A DNA stretch of 36,720 nucleotides from NCBI GenBank assembly GCA_964616985.1, contig CAZTVF010000045.1, positions 1 through 36,720 of the forward strand. Direction: 5' to 3'. Positions 23,519 through 32,145 of this stretch are shown one piece after another (within the stretch, counting starts at the first letter, position 1; each line of letters starts with the position of its first letter). The stretch comes from CAZTVF01 sp964616985 (lineage in GTDB: Bacteria > Planctomycetota > Phycisphaerae > SM23-33). The notes beneath the pieces were generated by a model. That model was given only the letters and a program-made list of their open reading frames with translations. It ran no database searches and was not told where the DNA came from. A program made the translations under genes and the position numbers.

Positions 23519-26351
23519 GCGCTTCGCTCCGGACGACGGTCAGGTCCGGCCGGCCGGAGAGGCTGGCAGTGATGACGCGGCCGAGGAAGATCTCGGCCCC
23601 GTCGGCGCTGGTGGCGATGCGGTCCTGCGAGTGCATCTTCACCTCGGTCTCGCTGGACCCGGCCGAGCGGGCCACGTGGCGGACGAGCTTGCGGAGGTGC
23701 TCCTCGGCAAAGTGGTGGGCATCCTCGAACTTCAGAAACTGCCCCGCGCTGGCGGCGCCTTCGACCATGTATCCGCCCGCCTGGTTGGGGCAGACCACCA
23801 CGCTGTGCTGCACCATGACGTTGCTGGTGATGGCGCCGACGGCGTTGGCGACGTCGGCGTTGGCCGGCACGATCGCCTGCGTGCCCAGCAGCGCCGCCGC
23901 CTGCGGCAGGAAAAAGTGCACCGGCGCCCCGATGCCGATGATCGGGCAGTGCAGCTGCATCTTCACTGAGTACGTCTTGCCTCCGCCGCCCAGGAGGTTG
24001 TTCAGCACCGCCCCGCAGGCGGGGCAGTCATCCATCGCATCGGGCGTCGTCTCGTCGTCCAGCCGCTTCTTGATCACCTCGATCGCCAGCCGCCGCACCA
24101 TGCGGTGGAACACGTCGTCGATGAATTCGTCGCGCTCCATGCCCGCGATCTGGGCGAACATGCGGCAGAGGCGCTCGCCGGCGGCGGCGTCCCAGCGGAC
24201 GAACTGCCCGCGGACGTGCAGCAGGTCCGTCGGCGTCAGGGCCGACCGCTGCAGGATGTGGTTCTCCTCCAGTCGTCCCAGCCGCAGCAGGCTGTAGTGC
24301 TCGCGCCCGGTCCGCTGGGCCAGCTCGGCCAGCGAGTGAGGCCGCTCGGCCACCGTCCGCAGCAGCGATTTCTCTTCCTTCGAAAGGTCGATGTGGTCGG
24401 CGAAGCCCGTCGCGTACACCATTTCCATCGGCTCGGTCGAGGCGGCGAAATCGTCCAGCCGCGACTCGATATAGTCGAACGCCCTGCCGATGCCCGCGGC
24501 GCCCGTGGTGGCCAGGTACGACACGGGCGATACCCGCCGCGGGCCGATCCGCAGCACCTGGTGGTCCAGGCCCAGCAGGCTGTCGCCGCCCAGGCCCACC
24601 GTTCGCATGTCCAGCGCCTTGACGTGCGTCTTGAAGCCCCCCACCCGCGTGCCGTCGGGGCACGTCCGCACCGCGCCTTGATCGAGCGCGGCCGTGTCGG
24701 TCGTCGTGCCGCCCACGTCCACCACGATGGCGGTCTGAATGTTGGTGAGGTAGCGGGCGCCGGCCACGCTGGCGGCCGGGCCCGAGAGAATCGTCTCCAC
24801 GGGGCGCTCGCGGGCGACCTTGGCGCTCATGAGCGACCCGTCGCCCTTGACCACCATGATCGGCGCGTGCAGCCCCCGGGTCGACAGCGTCTGCTCGACG
24901 TGGCGGAGGAACTTCTCCAGCCGCGGGATGATCCGTGCGTTCAGCACCGCCGTCTGGCCGCGCGTCTGGAAATTGAGCAGCTCCGACAACTCGTGCCCGC
25001 AGGTGACGCTGAGCCCGAACTCCTTCTTCAGGACCGCCTTGACCTCCAGCTCGTGGCGCGGGTTCACCGCGCCGGCGAAGCCCGTCACCGCGAACGCCCC
25101 CACGCCGCCGGAGATCATCTGCTTGGCGGTGGCGACGACCTGCGCGGGGTCGATGGGCTCGAGTTCCAGGCCGTTGATGTCCAGGCGGCCCTTGATGGGC
25201 GCCTTGGGCTCATGCTCGATGTCGGCGGGGTCGAACAGCCCATAGGGCGGCATGACCAGCAGGCCCACCTTCTGCCCGTGGCCCTCGACGATGGCGTTGG
25301 TGGCCAGCGTGGTCGAGACGGCCGCCAGGGCGGCTTGCTTGAGCAGGTCCTGCGGCAGCAGCGACAGCGCGTTGCCGATGCCGATAGTGAAGTCCCACTT
25401 GGTGGTCAGGGCCTTGCCCTTGGCCAGCACCTTGCTGTTGGGGAAGTCGAACAGCACCACGTCGGTGTACGTGCCGCCGGCGTCGATGCCCAGGCCGATC
25501 TGGATGTGCATCTCGGGCGTCGACTGCACCGCGGCCGGGCCCGCCGCATGAGGCAGGGCCCTCGCGTGGCGGCGAGGCTGCTTCTGCGCCTGCTGCCAGA
25601 CCGGGGCGGCCTTGAGCCCGCCGAGCATCGCGTCGTACACCGTCACGTGATGAGGCGGCACGACGAGGATCTCGTCGCTGGAGGCCTTGGCGTTCAGCAT
25701 CTTCTCCAGCAGCGACACGTCGCCCTGGATCTGCTCGAACTTCCAGCCGAACTCCTCCGCCATCGCCTTGGCATGCTCGACGTATTTCTTGCCCGCGGCG
25801 CGCCCGGTGTCGATCACCGCCGCCCGCTGGTAGTTCTTCCGCCAGCTGTTGAGGAAGTCGACGATGGCCTGCGCGTTCTCCGGCCCGTACTTTTCGCTGA
25901 GGCGTTCGATGTCGGCCTGGGCCGAGCGCGGGGCCTTGCCCGCGCCCTTCCGCTTGGCCAGCGGCTGGACCTTCTCTTTGAACCACCCGGCCGAGATGTA
26001 ATAGGTGCCGGGATACTTGGCGAATTCGCGGCGGTAGGCGGCGTCGCTGCCCAGGAACAGGGCGATGCAGTCGTGGGCGCGCGGGATGGCCAGCGGCACC
26101 GCCGACGACCGCAGCCCCACCGTGCCGCGCCCGCAGATGCCGTAGCCGATGGCGATGAGGTCGCACTGGCCGCTGGTGGAGGCGCGGTCGACGGCCTCCT
26201 GCAGGCGGCGGCGCAACTCGGCGGGCGTCTCGTGCAGGCCGCCCTCGAGATACTCGCTGGAGATGTCCAGCTTCAGTCGCCGGGCGACGTCGGCGATATC
26301 CAACGCCAACACGCCGCACGCGATCACGTGCACGCGATGAACTTCACTCAC
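23511..26351 (-). CDS. DUF1638 domain fused to hydantoinase/oxoprolinase-family ASKHA protein
   Basis: 946 residues in two parts. Residues 1 to about 250 look like DUF1638 (VIACGVLALDIADV, DLIAIGYGICGRGTVGL, IPRAHDCIALFLGSDAAYRREF, GTYYISAGWF), a domain I recall beside corrinoid methyltransferases. An Ala/His/Pro-rich linker follows. From residue 281 comes an HyuA-type ATPase: LGIDAGGTYTDVVLFDF, ATNAIVEGHGQKVGLL, ILSGPAASVAGA, VVDVGGTTTDTA and GLGGDSLLG, then a CPAC pair and a helical LTPTDLLHV region. The start is GTG at 26351 with GGAG seven bases upstream. The linker has an in-frame ATG (25511), so two products are conceivable. The substrate is unknown. The URO-D-like gene upstream supports a methyl-transfer or corrinoid link. 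Confidence 0.85.
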   Translation of the reverse strand: MSEVHRVHVIACGVLALDIADVARRLKLDISSEYLEGGLHETPAELRRRLQEAVDRASTSGQCDLIAIGYGICGRGTVGLRSSAVPLAIPRAHDCIALFLGSDAAYRREFAKYPGTYYISAGWFKEKVQPLAKRKGAGKAPRSAQADIERLSEKYGPENAQAIVDFLNSWRKNYQRAAVIDTGRAAGKKYVEHAKAMAEEFGWKFEQIQGDVSLLEKMLNAKASSDEILVVPPHHVTVYDAMLGGLKAAPVWQQAQKQPRRHARALPHAAGPAAVQSTPEMHIQIGLGIDAGGTYTDVVLFDFPNSKVLAKGKALTTKWDFTIGIGNALSLLPQDLLKQAALAAVSTTLATNAIVEGHGQKVGLLVMPPYGLFDPADIEHEPKAPIKGRLDINGLELEPIDPAQVVATAKQMISGGVGAFAVTGFAGAVNPRHELEVKAVLKKEFGLSVTCGHELSELLNFQTRGQTAVLNARIIPRLEKFLRHVEQTLSTRGLHAPIMVVKGDGSLMSAKVARERPVETILSGPAASVAGARYLTNIQTAIVVDVGGTTTDTAALDQGAVRTCPDGTRVGGFKTHVKALDMRTVGLGGDSLLGLDHQVLRIGPRRVSPVSYLATTGAAGIGRAFDYIESRLDDFAASTEPMEMVYATGFADHIDLSKEEKSLLRTVAERPHSLAELAQRTGREHYSLLRLGRLEENHILQRSALTPTDLLHVRGQFVRWDAAAGERLCRMFAQIAGMERDEFIDDVFHRMVRRLAIEVIKKRLDDETTPDAMDDCPACGAVLNNLLGGGGKTYSVKMQLHCPIIGIGAPVHFFLPQAAALLGTQAIVPANADVANAVGAITSNVMVQHSVVVCPNQAGGYMVEGAASAGQFLKFEDAHHFAEEHLRKLVRHVARSAGSSETEVKMHSQDRIATSADGAEIFLGRVITASLSGRPDLTVVRSEAHA

Positions 26352-26704
26352 GTTATCACTCCACGCCTCCATCGCCCCGCGGGGCTGTACTGCAAGCCCG
26401 AGCCTGAAGGATTCCGGGGATGCATGCGGTTCCGCATGGGGAGGCAACCTTCTACGGACCGCCATTTTACCCGAATTTCGTCCCCCGAATGAAAGAAAAA
26501 CCCCCCGGCGCCCGCAAGGCGGCGGCCCATGTCATCCCGTCATTGACAGGTTCTTCAGGAATGACCACAGCGGCACAGAGAACACAGAGAACGGAAAACA
26601 TGGCAAGCGGGTCCGCGGCGTCCGCCCACTATTGCGCCCTACCCATGGACAGAGCGGGTCTCTTCAATCCGCAACCTGCCTGCAGGCAGGTCCGAAATCC
26701 GCAA
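26352..26704. other. 353-bp spacer, no gene
   Basis: I see no gene here. It contains the palindrome ACCTGCCTGC|AGGCAGGT at 26674-26691, flanked by AATCCGCAA and AATCCGCAATT, and a tandem ACAGAGAAC pair near 26580-26600. The palindrome has no U tract, so I do not call it a terminator. Confidence 0.5.
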
Positions 26705-27676
26705 TTAGGTTGCCTCTTCGAGCAGAACGCGGAACTGCTGCAACAATGCGGGGTCGAAGTGATAGGGCAGGATGCCCGTGCCGGCGACGGGATGGCGGAA
26801 GTGCCGCAGGTCGGCCGCCAACTGACGGGCGGCAAGCGCCAGGGCGTCGGCGCGTCCGAGGTGCTGCGGGTTGGCGTTGCGGCGGACGACGACGTCCCGG
26901 CCGCCGAGGGCGAGGGCGAAGGCGGCGGCATCAGCGATGAAGTCGCAGACGATGCTGTTGGCGCCCGCGTCGACGAGGTCGGCCACGATGGCCGTCGTGT
27001 CCCCGCCGATCACGAGCGGACGCTGGGCCTGGCCCGACGCCTGCATCGCGCCCATCACCCGCCGGTGCAGGGGCGCAACGCAGCGGCGATACATGGCCGG
27101 GCTGAGCATGGGCGGTGCGGCGGCACTGTCGAAGACGATGGCGTCGAAGCCGGCGGCGCGGATCGCGCGGCACCACGCGATGTTGAGTTCCGTCGTGAAC
27201 TCCAGCAGTCGCCCGGCGGCTTGTTCTTCCAGGGCCAGGGCCAGCACGAGGGGCTCCAGGCCGACCAGTCGCGAGGCGATGCTGACGGGCCCGGCGGCGG
27301 CGATGCGCAGGCGGCACGCGCTATCCAGCATATCTCGCGCCTCGGCGGCCGCCTCCAGCAGCATCGCAAACCGCCCCGCCTGCGGTACCGGCGGCAGGAC
27401 GAGCGTCCCCGGCAGCGAGGACAGGTCCCACGGGGGCTGGCGGATCTCGGGGCAGGCATCGGCTGCGCTGTCGTGCACCGCGGCCCCGCACGCCTCGGCC
27501 TCGATGTTATAGACGTCGACGCCGACGGTGAGGAAGTCGGCGCAATAGGCGGCCCGCTCAGCCACCAGCGCCGAGGCCAGCCGCCGCGACGAACGCGCAA
27601 CCCGTGCCACCGGCTCGCCGATCAGGGCGGCCTTGTGCTCGTAGATCGCCGGTTCCCATGACAGTGGATTTCGCAT
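26705..27676 (-). CDS. divergent uroporphyrinogen decarboxylase-family protein
   Basis: 323 residues with the URO-D TIM-barrel layout: an N-terminal YCADFLTVGVDVYNIEAEACG block, LRIAAAGPVSIASRLVG, FTTELNIAWCRAIRAAGFDAIVFDSAAAPPMLSPAMYRRCVAP and PLVIGGDTTAIVADLVDAGANSIVCDF. The last block stands where methyltransferase relatives have H-x-C-G; here it reads VIGGDT, so the zinc-ligand pair is missing. The GANSIVCDF and RRNANPQHLG segments fit members that bind a corrinoid-related or other substrate. Its divergence from the 2214 gene suggests a different job. It precedes the DUF1638 fusion on the same strand by about 350 bp and diverges from the Gfo/Idh/MocA gene by 41 bp. The start has no clear ribosome site. 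Confidence 0.8.
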   Translation of the reverse strand: MRNPLSWEPAIYEHKAALIGEPVARVARSSRRLASALVAERAAYCADFLTVGVDVYNIEAEACGAAVHDSAADACPEIRQPPWDLSSLPGTLVLPPVPQAGRFAMLLEAAAEARDMLDSACRLRIAAAGPVSIASRLVGLEPLVLALALEEQAAGRLLEFTTELNIAWCRAIRAAGFDAIVFDSAAAPPMLSPAMYRRCVAPLHRRVMGAMQASGQAQRPLVIGGDTTAIVADLVDAGANSIVCDFIADAAAFALALGGRDVVVRRNANPQHLGRADALALAARQLAADLRHFRHPVAGTGILPYHFDPALLQQFRVLLEEAT

Positions 27677-27717
27677 GCGTGGTCGTTAGAATACCGTCCC
27701 AAGAAGGAAGGTGCATC

Positions 27718-28941
27718 ATGGTTCGCCTGGCAATCATCGGTTTCGGCGGGTACGGCTGGTCAATGGTGGACAACATTCGCAAGCTCTCGGCCGAGGAGGG
27801 CTGCACGCTGGTGGCCGCCGCCGATGGCCGCCTGGCCGACCTGGGCGACAAGGCCGCGCAGCTCCGCCAGGCGGGCGTGGCCCTGTACGACGACGCGATG
27901 AAGATGCTCGCCGAGTTCAAGGGCCGATGCGACGCCGTCTACATCGCCACGGGCATCAACACGCACGAGTTGTTTGCCGTCGCCGCCGCCCGCGCGGGCT
28001 ACCACGTGCTCCTCGAGAAGCCCCCCGCCGCCACCGTGCAGGAAGTGGACCGCATGCTGGCCGCCCTGCGCGAGAACGGCCGCATGTGCCTCGTCGGCTT
28101 CCAGGCCATGCATGGCAACGACCTGCTGGGGCTCCGCTCGCGCATCGCCGCCGGCCGCCTGGGCAGGATCCGCACCATCACCTGCCGCGCGGGCTGGCCG
28201 CGGAACAAGACCTACTACGGCCGCAACAACTGGGCGGGCAAGCTCAAGGTCGGCGACGCCTGGGTGCTCGACAGCCCCACGGCCAACGCGCTGGCCCACC
28301 AGGTCGCCAATCTGCTGGCCCTGGCCGGCGATGATCGCAGCTTTGCTACGCCCGCCTGGGTGCGGGCCGAGCTGTATGCCGCCGGCGACGTCGAATCGCA
28401 CGACACCGCCGCCATCGAGATCCTCTCCACGGGCGGCACGCGGATGCTGTTCCTCAACACGCACTGCAGCCAGGGGCAGTTCGGGCCGATCCTTGAGATC
28501 GAAGGCGAGAGCGGGACGGCCCTGTGGACGATGTACCAGCAGGCGGCCATCACCTACGCCGATGGCACGAGCGAGAGCTTCGCCCACGACCCGCTGCAGG
28601 TGCCCAAGATGCTGACGAACTTCATCCAGGCCGTGCGCGGGAACGACGCCTCGCTGCTTCGCTGCCCGCTGGAGACAACGCGGAACATGGTGCTTGCCCT
28701 CGACGGCGCGCACGAGAGCAGCGGCCGCGTGAACCGCATCGACGCGCCCTTCAAACACAAGGACGCCGTGGGCACCGGCGAGGAGCGGACGATCGTCGAC
28801 GGCCTGGACCAGGCGATCGCCGACGCCGCCGCCGGCCGCTGCCTCTTCAGCGATCTGCCCACGCCGCCCGCCTGGGCCGTCAAGACCCCCCGCTTCAGCA
28901 TGAGTGGATACGAGGCCTTCCCCGTCCGCTTCGGCCGCTGA
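27718..28941 (+). CDS. Gfo/Idh/MocA-family oxidoreductase
   Basis: 407 residues. The NAD(P) Rossmann fold starts at once with LAIIGFGGYGWSMV (GxGxxG). Then come AVYIATGINTHELFAVAAARAGYHVLLEKPPAATVQEVD, holding the catalytic-site EKPP motif, and the mixed sheet domain with RAGWPRNKTYYGRNNWAG and DSPTANALAHQVANLL (the usual H is present). The family oxidises or reduces sugars and inositols. Planctomycetes have many copies, and the substrate is not readable. GAAGGAAGG seven bases before the ATG at 27718 fixes the start. It is divergent from the URO-D-like gene. Confidence 0.92.
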   Translation: MVRLAIIGFGGYGWSMVDNIRKLSAEEGCTLVAAADGRLADLGDKAAQLRQAGVALYDDAMKMLAEFKGRCDAVYIATGINTHELFAVAAARAGYHVLLEKPPAATVQEVDRMLAALRENGRMCLVGFQAMHGNDLLGLRSRIAAGRLGRIRTITCRAGWPRNKTYYGRNNWAGKLKVGDAWVLDSPTANALAHQVANLLALAGDDRSFATPAWVRAELYAAGDVESHDTAAIEILSTGGTRMLFLNTHCSQGQFGPILEIEGESGTALWTMYQQAAITYADGTSESFAHDPLQVPKMLTNFIQAVRGNDASLLRCPLETTRNMVLALDGAHESSGRVNRIDAPFKHKDAVGTGEERTIVDGLDQAIADAAAGRCLFSDLPTPPAWAVKTPRFSMSGYEAFPVRFGR

Positions 28942-28997
28942 GGCCTTGCGACCTGTTTCGCTGCCCGGCCCCAAAGGCTGCAGTGCCAAATCGGTGC

Positions 28998-29021
28998 CAC
29001 CCCCAAACTCGTTTGGGGGTG
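28998..29021. repeat. palindrome family A, copy with extended minus-strand arm
   Basis: CACCCCCAAAC-TC-GTTTGGGGGTG with GGTGC on the left and GAGAAGGCGGCACC on the right. The right extension is the reverse complement of the GGTGCCGCCTTCTC found left of the copies at 20742 and 32301, so this copy is inverted. Confidence 0.85.
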
Positions 29022-29092
29022 AGAAGGCGGCACCAAGTCGTATTCCAAGCGAGCATGCCGGCGCGGGTACGCTTCGGCATGGCACCCGGCGC

Positions 29093-29126
29093 GGTGCCAC
29101 CCCCAAACGAGTTTGGGGGTGGCACC
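29093..29126. repeat. palindrome family A, 34-bp perfect copy
   Basis: GGTGCCACCCCCAAAC, centre GA, GTTTGGGGGTGGCACC: perfect over 34 bp, the best-preserved copy in the window. Confidence 0.9.
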
Positions 29127-29351
29127 GTCGTGGCACGTACTGATCAAGACGCATGCAAGGGTCTCTTCTTCTGCCCTCACACGCACGCCCGACCCTTGCC
29201 CGAGATCACTGCCCCCGCCCCCCGTCGATCTTGACTTTGTTAAACCTACGCATCTCCGATGCCGATGATTGAACAGACCTCACTCGGGTATGCGGAGTAT
29301 GCGCCCGGCAGTACGGGGACCCTGGCGAGGCCTTCCCATGAGGATATGACC

Positions 29352-29831
29352 ATGACTGATTACAGCGGCCCCAGCGTCGCGGCATCGCACAGCCAATGCG
29401 TGATTGAGGCAGCCCAGTCCGTTCTGGGATCCACGTGCGGCGCCGAAGCCGCCGAGGCCCAGTCCCAGATGCTTCCCGTCCAGAGCGTGATCGGGGCCTT
29501 CGTGCCGCTGGCCGGCGACCTGAACGTCAACGTCTTCCTGGGCCTGCCCAGCGACACTGCCACGGCGCTGGCGGCCAAGTTCGCGGGCTTCGCCATCCCC
29601 TTCGAGAGCAGCGACATGGGCGACGCCGTCGGCGAGTTGACCAACATGCTCGCCGGACAGATCAAGGCCATGCTGGACAAAAAGGGCATTGCCGCCGAAC
29701 TCTCCGTCCCCTGCATCATGCGCGACGAGTCGCTCTCAACGGTCGGCCAGCAGGCCGGCGCCCTGGTGACGTTCCAAACACCCGTGGGCCTCGTGTGGGC
29801 TGGACTGGTCACCGGCGAGCAGGCGGCGTAA
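29352..29831 (+). CDS. CheX-like chemotaxis phosphatase domain protein
   Basis: 159 residues of the CheC/CheX fold. IGAFVPLAGDLNVNVFLGLPSDTATALAAKF is the N-terminal strand-helix unit, and DMGDAVGELTNMLAGQIKAML holds the E-x-x-N catalytic pair that dephosphorylates CheY-P. The end VPCIMRDESLS...LVTFQTPVGLVWAGL closes the sheet. It should act on a receiver domain in the cytoplasm, but no chemotaxis gene is nearby, so it may serve another two-component pathway. The ATG at 29352 is chosen because GAGG lies eight bases upstream; the ATG at 29346 is too close and the longer frame has no support. Confidence 0.83.
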   Translation: MTDYSGPSVAASHSQCVIEAAQSVLGSTCGAEAAEAQSQMLPVQSVIGAFVPLAGDLNVNVFLGLPSDTATALAAKFAGFAIPFESSDMGDAVGELTNMLAGQIKAMLDKKGIAAELSVPCIMRDESLSTVGQQAGALVTFQTPVGLVWAGLVTGEQAA

Positions 29832-29885
29832 GGGGCAGGTACGAACCAGGGGGCACTGGAAATCCCCGCACGCGCGCGGGCCTTC

Positions 29886-29912
29886 CGTCATTCATCATTC
29901 ATCATTCGTCAT
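29886..29912. repeat. heptamer tandem repeat (TCATTCA-like unit)
   Basis: GTCATTC, ATCATTC, ATCATTC, GTCAT in 7-base register, between the CheX-like gene and the convergent small membrane protein gene. Similar units (GTCATTT, GTCATTG, GTCATTC) lie at about 32359-32380. Confidence 0.7.
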
Positions 29913-29927
29913 GCCATCGCAGGCGGG

Positions 29928-30203
29928 CTATTTTGCCGGCGGCTTGTTCGCCTCGAGCGTCTGGCGGCCGGGGAAGACGAACTCCTTCCCGTCCAGCTTG
30001 AGCGTCACCGTCTGCGGCGCGACCTGATCGAGCACGTTGTTGGGCTCACCGGTGGCGACGGCGTACAACTGCCGCGCGGTGTCCCACGCGCCGGAGGCCT
30101 TCTGCGGCCAGGCGAAGATGTCGGGGCTGCCGGGCTTGTGGCCGACGTAGTAGCCGCCCAGGAACCCGCCCAGGATCAGGATGAGGATGAAGGCTCGTTT
30201 CAT
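29928..30203 (-). CDS. small membrane-anchored protein, unknown
   Basis: 91 residues. The N-terminus MKRAFILILILGGFLGGYYVGH is a single membrane anchor or uncleaved signal with basic start. The rest is a soluble tail, WPQKASGAWDTARQLYAVATGEP, then QVAPQTVTLKLDGKEFVFPGR and a lysine-rich end. No family recognised. No Shine-Dalgarno is seen before the ATG. A GC-rich 19-bp palindrome (30216-30234) lies in its 5' region. The tail should face the outside or the periplasm. Function unknown; it neighbours the secretion-type genes that start at 30451. Confidence 0.6.
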   Translation of the reverse strand: MKRAFILILILGGFLGGYYVGHKPGSPDIFAWPQKASGAWDTARQLYAVATGEPNNVLDQVAPQTVTLKLDGKEFVFPGRQTLEANKPPAK

Positions 30204-30450
30204 ATATAGATGATGGCGCCGGCCGGGCCGGCGCGTCGTCCTCCGTCAGTGAACGCTCCTGCTACCGTATCGGCCGAATCGAGGCGGGAGTGAAATTGCT
30301 GCGGTGCTCGCGACACTGCCCGCGGCCCCCGCGCCGCGCGAGCGGGATTTGCTGATTAAGTCGTCCCTGCCGTCTGCCGAAGTAAAGATTGACCGAGGAT
30401 TCCAACTGGGCAAGCCGTGCGGGCTATGCCGGCGGCGACGAGAGACGGCT

Positions 30451-31269
30451 ATGTACAAAGACTACTTTCATCTCAAGGAAGAGCCCTTCAACATCACGCC
30501 CGATCCGCGCTTTCTGTACCTCACCGAACAGCACCGCGAGGCGATGAACCATTTGAAGTACGGCGTCTCGCAGCGCAAGGGATTCATCTGCCTCACGGGC
30601 GAGGTGGGCGCGGGCAAGACCACGCTCTGCCGTGCCCTGCTGAACGAGGTGGGGCCCAACGTGCACACGGCGCTGATCCTCAACCCGATGCTCTCGGGCA
30701 CGCAGCTGCTGCGGGCGATCGCCGAGGAGTTCGCGCTGAAGGAAAAGGCCCGCGACGGCCTGGGCTACCTTTCGATGCTGAACCGCTTCCTGCTGAAGAT
30801 CAACGGCGAGGGCAAGGACGCGGTCGTGATCATCGACGAGGCCCAGAACATGCCCCACGAGACGCTGGAGCTCTGCCGCCTCCTGAGCAACCTGGAGACG
30901 TACACGCAGAAGCTGCTGCAGATCGTCCTGGTCGGCCAGCCGGAGCTTCGCCAGCGCCTGGCCCACCCGTCGTTGCGGCAGCTCGCCCAGCGGATCACCG
31001 TCCGCTACCACCTGGGCACGATGAGCCCCTCGGACACCGCGCACTACATCCGCCATCGCATTCGCCTGGCCTCCGGAAGCGCCGAGCCGCCGACCATCGA
31101 GTTCGACGCCGGCGCGATGGAGGAGATCCACCAGTGTTCCGGCGGCACGCCCCGGCTGATCAACTCGATCGGCGACAAGGCCCTGCTGGCCGGCTACGTC
31201 TACCGCACCGCGCACATTGACCGGCGCCTGGTCCAACTGGCCGCGTCGGAGTTGAAGGAGGCCTGCTGA
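30451..31269 (+). CDS. GspA/ExeA-like AAA ATPase
   Basis: 272 residues. It opens with YFHLKEEPFNITPDPRFLYLTEQHREA, the ExeA/GspA N-terminal signature, then Walker A GEVGAGKTT (about 50-58), Walker B VVIIDEAQ (about 125-132) and QIVLVGQPELRQRL. The C-terminal helical lid has AQRITVRYHLGTM and SGGTPRLINSIGDKALLAGY. In type II secretion GspA works with GspB to help place the secretin in peptidoglycan. This copy lacks the C-terminal peptidoglycan-binding part of Aeromonas ExeA. The next gene, a GspB relative, overlaps by one base, which supports a GspA-GspB pair. The ATG at 30451 is chosen because the family start begins there. Confidence 0.9.
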   Translation: MYKDYFHLKEEPFNITPDPRFLYLTEQHREAMNHLKYGVSQRKGFICLTGEVGAGKTTLCRALLNEVGPNVHTALILNPMLSGTQLLRAIAEEFALKEKARDGLGYLSMLNRFLLKINGEGKDAVVIIDEAQNMPHETLELCRLLSNLETYTQKLLQIVLVGQPELRQRLAHPSLRQLAQRITVRYHLGTMSPSDTAHYIRHRIRLASGSAEPPTIEFDAGAMEEIHQCSGGTPRLINSIGDKALLAGYVYRTAHIDRRLVQLAASELKEAC

Positions 31270-32135
31270 TGAGCCTGATCGACGACGCCCTCAAACGCGC
31301 CGAGTCCGAAAAACTGCCACCCCAGACGCCCAGCTACATCGAGCCCGTGCCCGTGGTCGCCCCGGCCGCCGAACCCGCGCCGAGCCTGGCCCCCAGGTCC
31401 CGCACGCCCCTGCTGCTGGGGCTGCTGGTGCTGGCGGCCGCCGCCGCGATCGGGTGGAAGCTCCTGGGCCACAGTTCGCCAATGCCCGCTCCCCAGTCAG
31501 CCGTGGCTGCGCCCGCTGCGCCGGCCGCCTCGGCAGCGGTCGCTGCGACGCCGGCCCCCACGCCCGCGTCTGTGGTGGCAGACCCCGTCGTGACGCGAAC
31601 CGCCGGGGAGGCCGACATCGTGATCGCCACGCGGCCGGAGGCGACGGCGCCGGGCACGCCCGCCGCGACGAAGGCGCCGACGGCCGAGATGTTCGAGTCG
31701 ATGATCGCGCGGCTGGGCGAGGTCCGCGGCATGCCGGCTTTGAAGGACCCTGCCGAGGCCACCCGGCTGGCCAAGACGATCAACGACGGCATGGAGAAGC
31801 TGACGACGGCCCAGGAACAGGACCGAGTCAAGGTTGAGGATGACAGCGTCGTGACGCCTCCCGAACCCGGGGAACTGGCGCCCAGCCCCACGAAGGTCAT
31901 CATCGCTGCGACCCCTGCCCCCGCCCCCTCGGCCACGCCGGCCGTGAAGGGGTTCGACGCCAATGAGTACAAGCTCAGCGGAGTGATGATCAACGATGAG
32001 GGCGGCATGGCCATCATCAACGGGCGGTTCATTCGCCAGGGCCAGATGGTCGATGGCGCCAAGCTCATCCGCGTCTCCAACCGGTACGTCGAGTTGGAGT
32101 TCCACGGCAGGAAGTACAACATCAGCATGCAGTGA
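31269..32135 (+). CDS. GspB-like membrane protein
   Basis: 288 residues. MSLIDDALKRAESEK is the short N-terminal motif shared by GspB-type proteins. A membrane segment follows (PLLLGLLVLAAAAAIGWKLL, about 47-66), then a long Ala/Pro-rich extracytoplasmic stalk. The last 60 residues (YKLSGVMINDEGGMAIINGRFIRQGQMVDGAKLIRV...YVELEFHGRKYNISMQ) form the GspB periplasmic domain of two beta hairpins. The start codon overlaps the gspA-like stop (ATGA). It probably anchors the GspA-like ATPase and links it to a secretin or pilus machine. The low-complexity middle makes alignment there unreliable. Confidence 0.88.
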   Translation: MSLIDDALKRAESEKLPPQTPSYIEPVPVVAPAAEPAPSLAPRSRTPLLLGLLVLAAAAAIGWKLLGHSSPMPAPQSAVAAPAAPAASAAVAATPAPTPASVVADPVVTRTAGEADIVIATRPEATAPGTPAATKAPTAEMFESMIARLGEVRGMPALKDPAEATRLAKTINDGMEKLTTAQEQDRVKVEDDSVVTPPEPGELAPSPTKVIIAATPAPAPSATPAVKGFDANEYKLSGVMINDEGGMAIINGRFIRQGQMVDGAKLIRVSNRYVELEFHGRKYNISMQ

Positions 32136-32145
32136 CCCGCCGGCC

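Larger units (their letters stand above)
28942..29351. other. 410-bp spacer with two family A palindromes
   Basis: No gene is supported. It holds palindromes at 28998-29021 and 29093-29126 and, between them, a small hairpin with CATGCCG and CGGCATG arms followed by GCACCCGG, which recalls the end of family C. Confidence 0.55.

Noticed and set aside
24105..26492. 795-residue plus-strand open frame opposite the DUF1638-hydantoinase gene
   Set aside because: It is the antisense shadow of a real, motif-rich gene in GC-rich DNA. Its composition (Arg, His, Leu, Gly) is typical of such shadows and no family motif appears.
26674..26691. Palindrome ACCTGCCTGCAGGCAGGT as a terminator of the URO-D-like gene
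   Set aside because: No U tract follows on the minus strand; the same CCTGCC...GGCAGG core occurs in other repeats (9059, 21656).
27677..27717. Leaderless promoter for the URO-D-like gene at 27676
   Set aside because: A TATTCT lies 11 bases upstream but no -35 box fits, so I did not add it to the leaderless set.
30380..30450. Possible cyclic-di-GMP riboswitch upstream of the GspA-like gene
   Set aside because: CTGGGCAAGCCG recalls part of a GEMM motif but the other conserved segments and the fold are absent.
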